A stretch of 64,000 bases of DNA, taken from Terriglobia bacterium (GTDB lineage Bacteria; Acidobacteriota; Terriglobia; Terriglobales; Acidobacteriaceae). Below the pieces are notes generated by a model, which saw only the letters and a list, made by a program, of their open reading frames with translations, ran no database searches and was not told the DNA's origin. The stretch is from positions 124,001 to 188,000 of the forward strand of contig JAIQEU010000011.1 of the NCBI GenBank assembly GCA_020073665.1, written 5' to 3'. How positions within the stretch are numbered: the stretch's first letter is position 1; the number at the start of each line of letters is the position of its first letter. The position numbers were made by a program, and so were the translations under genes. Positions 60,697 to 64,000 of this stretch are shown here, piece by piece.

Positions 60697-61080
60697 TTAT
60701 GGGCGCGTTGGACGCACACGAGACGGGGGTGGCGAGGTCAATCGCTTCCGTTCTGGCTGTCTTGGCTGCGGACTTCGCGAACGCTCCGGCTTCGAGCCCC
60801 AGGCTGCGCCGCTAATGAACCAGAACCCTACCAGCGATCCAACCATGAAGATCACTAGCAGAAAGAAGTGGACGGTCGGCCGGTAGGCGCCGAGGTGAAG
60901 GTCGGTCAGGTCCCACTCTGTGAGCGGCCAGATCACCTGTACGTACACACCGACGGCCAGCAGGGCCACACCGACGATCACCAGGATGGCAGTGATGCCC
61001 ACGCTCAGGCTCTCAAACACGATCATGGTCCAGTGTTTCAGCGGCTCCGGATTGCTCGGCTTGGTTTGGGCGCTCGGCAT
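60697..61080 (-). CDS. Small two-helix membrane protein, function unknown
   Basis: The 127-residue protein has two hydrophobic helices (about 24-50 and 70-95) separated by a short acidic loop. The C-terminal tail is rich in Arg, Pro and Ser (SRSPQPRQPERKR). I recognise no family. The frame is open to 61119; ATG 61080 gives MPSAQTK and a normal cytoplasmic lead. The gene ends 47 bases before the MBL gene's start and may share its transcript. Confidence 0.6.
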   Translation of the reverse strand: MPSAQTKPSNPEPLKHWTMIVFESLSVGITAILVIVGVALLAVGVYVQVIWPLTEWDLTDLHLGAYRPTVHFFLLVIFMVGSLVGFWFISGAAWGSKPERSRSPQPRQPERKRLTSPPPSRVRPTRP

Positions 61081-61236
61081 GCGTGCTTTCGGCTCTATGA
61101 AACGAAGATCAAGGACCATGCGGCGGCTTTGTTGGGCCGTCGACCTTCAATATCTTAAGGTGGCCAGCAAAGCCGCGCCTATAGCCAAAGAGCCTGCCCA
61201 TGTGACCAAAGTGCAGCATGGCCTGGGGTTTTGGCC

Positions 61237-61284
61237 GGGAATGGCAAGAAGTCCAGGGCCGGGAATGGCAAGAAGTCCAGGGCC
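61237..61284. repeat. 24-bp perfect tandem duplication
   Basis: Two identical adjacent copies of a 24-base unit lie just upstream of the small plus-strand gene at 61353. If translated in the same frame, they would encode REWQEVQG twice. Confidence 0.8.
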
Positions 61285-61352
61285 TGCGCTTGCTGGGTTC
61301 GCGCGGAGTTTTTCCACCGCAACCCGCCGCGTTGCTTGGGGTTAAAGCTCTT

Positions 61353-61628
61353 ATGGACCAGCCTCTCTCCCCGCGAATTGTTGAATTAGAAGCGCTTCTG
61401 GAACTGCGGCAAGCCCACGCACGCCAGATTTCGGAGTTGGCGGTAGATTTCTCCGATCCGCGGGTTCGCCAGGAATGTGAGCAGGCGGCAGGCCGGGTTC
61501 ACGAGGAAGTGGAGTCCATCCAACGGGAACTGGGTGAGTTGCTGGCCCAGTGCTCCTACCAAGCCGAGTCTAAGACAGGCTCTGCGTTCTGGGCGCGCTG
61601 CCCCAACGCCGGAGTGCATGAAGCTTGA
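61353..61628 (+). CDS. Hypothetical small helical protein
   Basis: This predicted 91-residue protein (MDQPLSPRIVELEALLELRQ...) has a continuous amphipathic heptad pattern over residues 8-70 and three cysteines near the C-terminus. No family is recognised and the ribosome-binding site is weak. The frame extends back to an ATG at 61218 through the 24-bp tandem repeat, so the start is uncertain. It converges with the antiporter gene. Confidence 0.4.
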   Translation: MDQPLSPRIVELEALLELRQAHARQISELAVDFSDPRVRQECEQAAGRVHEEVESIQRELGELLAQCSYQAESKTGSAFWARCPNAGVHEA

Positions 61629-61670
61629 GGATTGGCTGAAGGTGGCAGGTCCTATGGTGGGGTTTCCGCA

Positions 61671-62978
61671 CTAAGCCGCGGAGCCGGGTCTGGCTTCCAG
61701 GTCGAGACCTTCTACACTTACCGGCTGCATCGCTTCCACTGGCATGGTCGCGCGAATCATCTTATCGGGGCAGATCAGCTCCAACACGGGTGTGGTCATG
61801 AAAGTCGTGACCAGTGCCATCATCACCATCATGGAAAACAGGGCTGGCGAGATGACCTTAATGTCGAGGCCGATATTAAGGATTACCAATTCCATCAGGC
61901 CGCGAGTATTCATCAGCGTGCCCAGCCCGGCGGCTTCTCGCAGCGGCATGCCGGACAGCCAAGAGGCCACCATCGAGCCACCCAGCTTGCCCAGAACGGC
62001 TACCAGGATGATGAGACCGGAGTACATCCACATCTCCTGGCCCTTGACTAGGCCGATGTTGGTGCGCAGACCGGTGAAAGCAAAAAATAAAGGCAGTAGC
62101 AGGGTAACGGTGATGGTCTCAAAACGGTCGAGAATATAGCGGACAAACTTCGGTTCCTTGGGCATGATCGCGCCCATCAGGAACGATCCGAACAGCAGAT
62201 GAATTCCCAGCCACTCCGTGCACAGGGCCGAGGCCAGCACCAGCAACAGCATGAAGGCCAGCATGTTTTCGCTGAGCCCGTTGGTTCGCCGGTAAACGGT
62301 TTCGTAGCCTTGCAGCAGCCGCCGGACTCCGTAGATCATGACCAGGGCGAAAATTACGATCCCGCCCAGGGTTACCCATATTGAAGTCGTGGCATGGGCC
62401 GCACGAATCAGCACCACGATGTACGCCAGGATGCACCAGCCAGTGACGTCATCCACGGCAGCGCAGGCCACCGCCAGGGTGCCCAGCCGGCTGCCCAACA
62501 TGTCCCGTTCCGCCAGAATGCGTGCCAGCACGGGGAAAGCCGTAATGCTCATGGATGCGCCCATGAACAAGGCAAAACTGGCAAAGGCGACACTGTCATC
62601 GGACAATCGGGGATAAAGATAGAGCGAGAGAAAGGCCGCCAGCACAAAGGGCGCGGTGATGCTGACATGGCTGGTCAGGATGGCGGCGTGACCCTGTTTC
62701 TTCAGTTCCTTGGGATTAATCCCCAGACCCACCAGGAACATGAAGATGACTACGCCGACTTGGCTCAAAGCGTTTAGGAATCCTAGGCTCGACTGCGGGA
62801 AAAGGTAGGCTGAGAACTGGGGCGCAATCCACCCCAGTAGTGACGGCCCCAGCAGGATTCCGGCAAACATTTCGCCGACGACTCGCGGCTGGTGCATTTT
62901 TCGAAATAGCGATCCGGTCAGGCGACAAACCGCCAGAATTACGGCGATCTGCAGAACCAGGGTGAAGAGGTTAAGCAT
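61671..62978 (-). CDS. CPA2-family cation/proton antiporter (KefB/NapA-like, without regulatory domain)
   Basis: The 435-residue transporter has about twelve membrane helices. Conserved signatures are QPRVVGEMFAGILLGPSLLG at the start, GASMSITAFPVLARIL in helix four, and AAVDDVTGW, whose adjacent Asp pair is the ion-binding motif of electrogenic antiporters. There is no C-terminal TrkA-N domain, unlike KefB/KefC. ATG 62978 shares its last base with the stop of the upstream small gene (TGATG), implying translational coupling. The ion (Na+ or K+) is not determined. Confidence 0.9.
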   Translation of the reverse strand: MLNLFTLVLQIAVILAVCRLTGSLFRKMHQPRVVGEMFAGILLGPSLLGWIAPQFSAYLFPQSSLGFLNALSQVGVVIFMFLVGLGINPKELKKQGHAAILTSHVSITAPFVLAAFLSLYLYPRLSDDSVAFASFALFMGASMSITAFPVLARILAERDMLGSRLGTLAVACAAVDDVTGWCILAYIVVLIRAAHATTSIWVTLGGIVIFALVMIYGVRRLLQGYETVYRRTNGLSENMLAFMLLLVLASALCTEWLGIHLLFGSFLMGAIMPKEPKFVRYILDRFETITVTLLLPLFFAFTGLRTNIGLVKGQEMWMYSGLIILVAVLGKLGGSMVASWLSGMPLREAAGLGTLMNTRGLMELVILNIGLDIKVISPALFSMMVMMALVTTFMTTPVLELICPDKMIRATMPVEAMQPVSVEGLDLEARPGSAA

Positions 62979-63481
62979 CAGTGCGGCCCCCTCTTCCGGG
63001 CAGGGGCTGGGCGGATGGCGCGGAACTCTACGGGAACGCAAGCTGAACAATCAGCAACTGAAAGAACCCCGGCTAACGTCTTGGGCTCTGCCTTGGGATC
63101 CACGCTGGCAGTGAGTTGCAACACCCGGCCGGTTTCGCACCCGGCAGCACTTGACCGCACGGCGGGGGGCGAGAGCGACGCGGATAGCGTATTTCCCTCG
63201 ATTACCCCGGCTGCCTTGGTCCTAAACCCGTTCGCGAGATCCAAGGAGAAGCCCTTACCGGATTGCGAGATGGTGATGGCCAGGTCTTCGGCGGTGGCGA
63301 AAGACTGCCCACAAAGCAGGGCGGCAAACGGGCTTCGATCCGATTGCACCTCCCACACGCCGTCCACCGACACGGGCGCCTGTAGCGAGCTTCCGTACCT
63401 GAGGACGCCCAGCAGCCCAGCCACTGGCAAGGCGACCAGCAGGGCATAGGCAATCACGAAATTCCGGTTCGTCCGGGTCAT
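62978..63481 (-). CDS. Membrane-anchored protein of unknown function, coupled to the antiporter
   Basis: The 167-residue product has one N-terminal membrane helix (FVIAYALLVALPVAGLLGVL) and an exported domain. The domain contains SVDGVWEV, cysteine pairs (LLCGQ, SVADCSACVP) and beta-strand alternation. It resembles a small lipocalin-like or redox domain only vaguely, and I assign no family. ATG 63481 is preferred over 63526, placing the charged MTRTNRN before the helix. It overlaps the antiporter start by one base and may modulate or accompany it. Confidence 0.65.
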   Translation of the reverse strand: MTRTNRNFVIAYALLVALPVAGLLGVLRYGSSLQAPVSVDGVWEVQSDRSPFAALLCGQSFATAEDLAITISQSGKGFSLDLANGFRTKAAGVIEGNTLSASLSPPAVRSSAAGCETGRVLQLTASVDPKAEPKTLAGVLSVADCSACVPVEFRAIRPAPARKRGPH

Positions 63482-63545
63482 ATCTGCGGGCTCAACAGCA
63501 AACCGGGTGGTTAGAACTGACAACACGAACTATGGCCGGTGGAGC

Positions 63546-63566
63546 CCCGTCCCGCGCAGGGACGGG
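63546..63566. terminator. Strong hairpin downstream of the truncated flavoprotein gene
   Basis: CCCGTCCC-GCGCA-GGGACGGG forms an 8-bp stem lying 27 bases past the stop codon at 63593. There is no clear U-tract on either strand, so termination here is uncertain. Confidence 0.3.
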
Positions 63567-63592
63567 ACCCCACAGCCATGACCTGTGCAACC

Positions 63593-64000
63593 TTATGCCG
63601 CGGCTTCAACAAACGCGTTGGCGGTCAGGTCTCCGAGCAGGTTGTGCCAGACGTGCTTGGGATTGCGCTCCACCTCAGCCACAATCGAGCGCATCCGGGC
63701 CAGCACTGGCGGTTCCTGTTCTTCGTAGACGTCTCCTTGCAACAGCTTCAGCACATCCAGGCGGTACCGTGGATCCAGGATGAACGCCGTGAACAGCACG
63801 TTCAGCCGGTAGTACACGGAGATGAAGTTGTACCAGTTCTTGGTTCCGCGGCGGATGGTGGTTTCAAAGTTGTTGAAGGCTTCGCGTTTGAAGTTCCCGG
63901 TTTCGAGCGCCCCAATGATGTCCTTGTGCGCGAAGCGGGAGCTGTTGAGTGCGATGCTGACCCCGGTCGAAAAGATCGGGTCCACGAAACGTCCGGCGTC
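63593..64000 (-). CDS. C-terminal part of an FAD-dependent halogenase/oxidoreductase-like protein
   Basis: Only the last 135 codons are in the window, and the frame is open to its right edge. DAGRFVDPIFSTGVSIALNSSR is the FAD-binding segment of the tryptophan-halogenase/geranylgeranyl-reductase group (usual form GDA-x-x-F-x-DP-x-x-S-x-GV). The helical C-terminal domain then follows. Without the N-terminal GxGxxG and WxWxIP motifs I cannot say whether it is a halogenase, a monooxygenase or a reductase. Confidence 0.7.
   Translation of the reverse strand, partial: DAGRFVDPIFSTGVSIALNSSRFAHKDIIGALETGNFKREAFNNFETTIRRGTKNWYNFISVYYRLNVLFTAFILDPRYRLDVLKLLQGDVYEEQEPPVLARMRSIVAEVERNPKHVWHNLLGDLTANAFVEAAA

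Overview
The window is G+C-rich bacterial DNA with a Gram-negative, probably Acidobacteriota-like, gene repertoire: an OmpA-family protein, a TonB-family protein, lipoproteins, Tat-exported molybdoenzymes, and partner-switching and sigma-54 regulators. No rRNA or marker gene is present to settle the taxonomy, so this is inference. Both ends are cut inside genes: a CDF metal exporter on the left and an FAD-dependent halogenase/oxidoreductase-like gene on the right. There is no prophage, insertion sequence or CRISPR array.

Layout. 1-14.4 kb: metabolic and housekeeping genes (two DAO-type flavin oxidases, a TPR protein, an APC permease, OmpA, an M20 peptidase, a dGTPase, a GNAT, an S41 pseudo-protease and a LolA-like protein). 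14.4-21 kb: a signalling operon (histidine kinase, OmpR regulator, PP2C/SpoIIE phosphatase, ECF sigma factor) and a receiver-TonB hybrid. 21-30 kb, minus strand: a complete cytosolic NAD-linked [NiFe] hydrogenase, hoxE-F-U-Y-H plus its maturation protease, preceded by hypD-E-A-B. The two transcription units carry matching CRP/FNR-type palindromes at the same distance from near-identical -10 elements. 30-33.2 kb: a PhoU-like protein, a 2OG-Fe(II) oxygenase, a MacB-type permease and a tRNA-Met with a strong sigma-70 promoter.

33.4-51 kb, plus strand: a sigma-54 activator, then a near-consensus sigma-54 promoter. Behind it lie an outer-membrane protein, a GlcD-GlcF-type fused oxidase, two DMSO-reductase-family molybdoenzymes with their iron-sulfur, NrfD-type and TorD partners, a dedicated TatA, a probable Moco riboswitch, moaA and a MobB-MobA fusion. 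Structural genes, chaperones, export factor and cofactor genes therefore sit together. The first molybdoenzyme has apparently lost its C-terminal pterin-binding domain through a deletion that shifted the frame past its own stop codon and joined it to the downstream ferredoxin subunit.

51-59.5 kb: a STAS/anti-sigma pair and a second sigma-54-type regulator lead into a tiny gene for an Ala-Ser-Thr-Arg pentapeptide-repeat protein. That gene has its own candidate sigma-54 promoter and a perfect 13-bp inverted repeat upstream. It converges on an operon of three membrane-fusion proteins: a GAF-HlyD hybrid, a lipoprotein adaptor and a PqqD-like/M50 protease/HlyD hybrid. This is the best candidate for an undescribed peptide-processing/export system. 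59.6-64 kb: an MBL hydrolase, small membrane proteins, a CPA2 antiporter and the truncated flavoprotein.

Degenerate tandem heptanucleotide repeats recur at the 3' ends of minus-strand genes, in two cases running through the stop codon.
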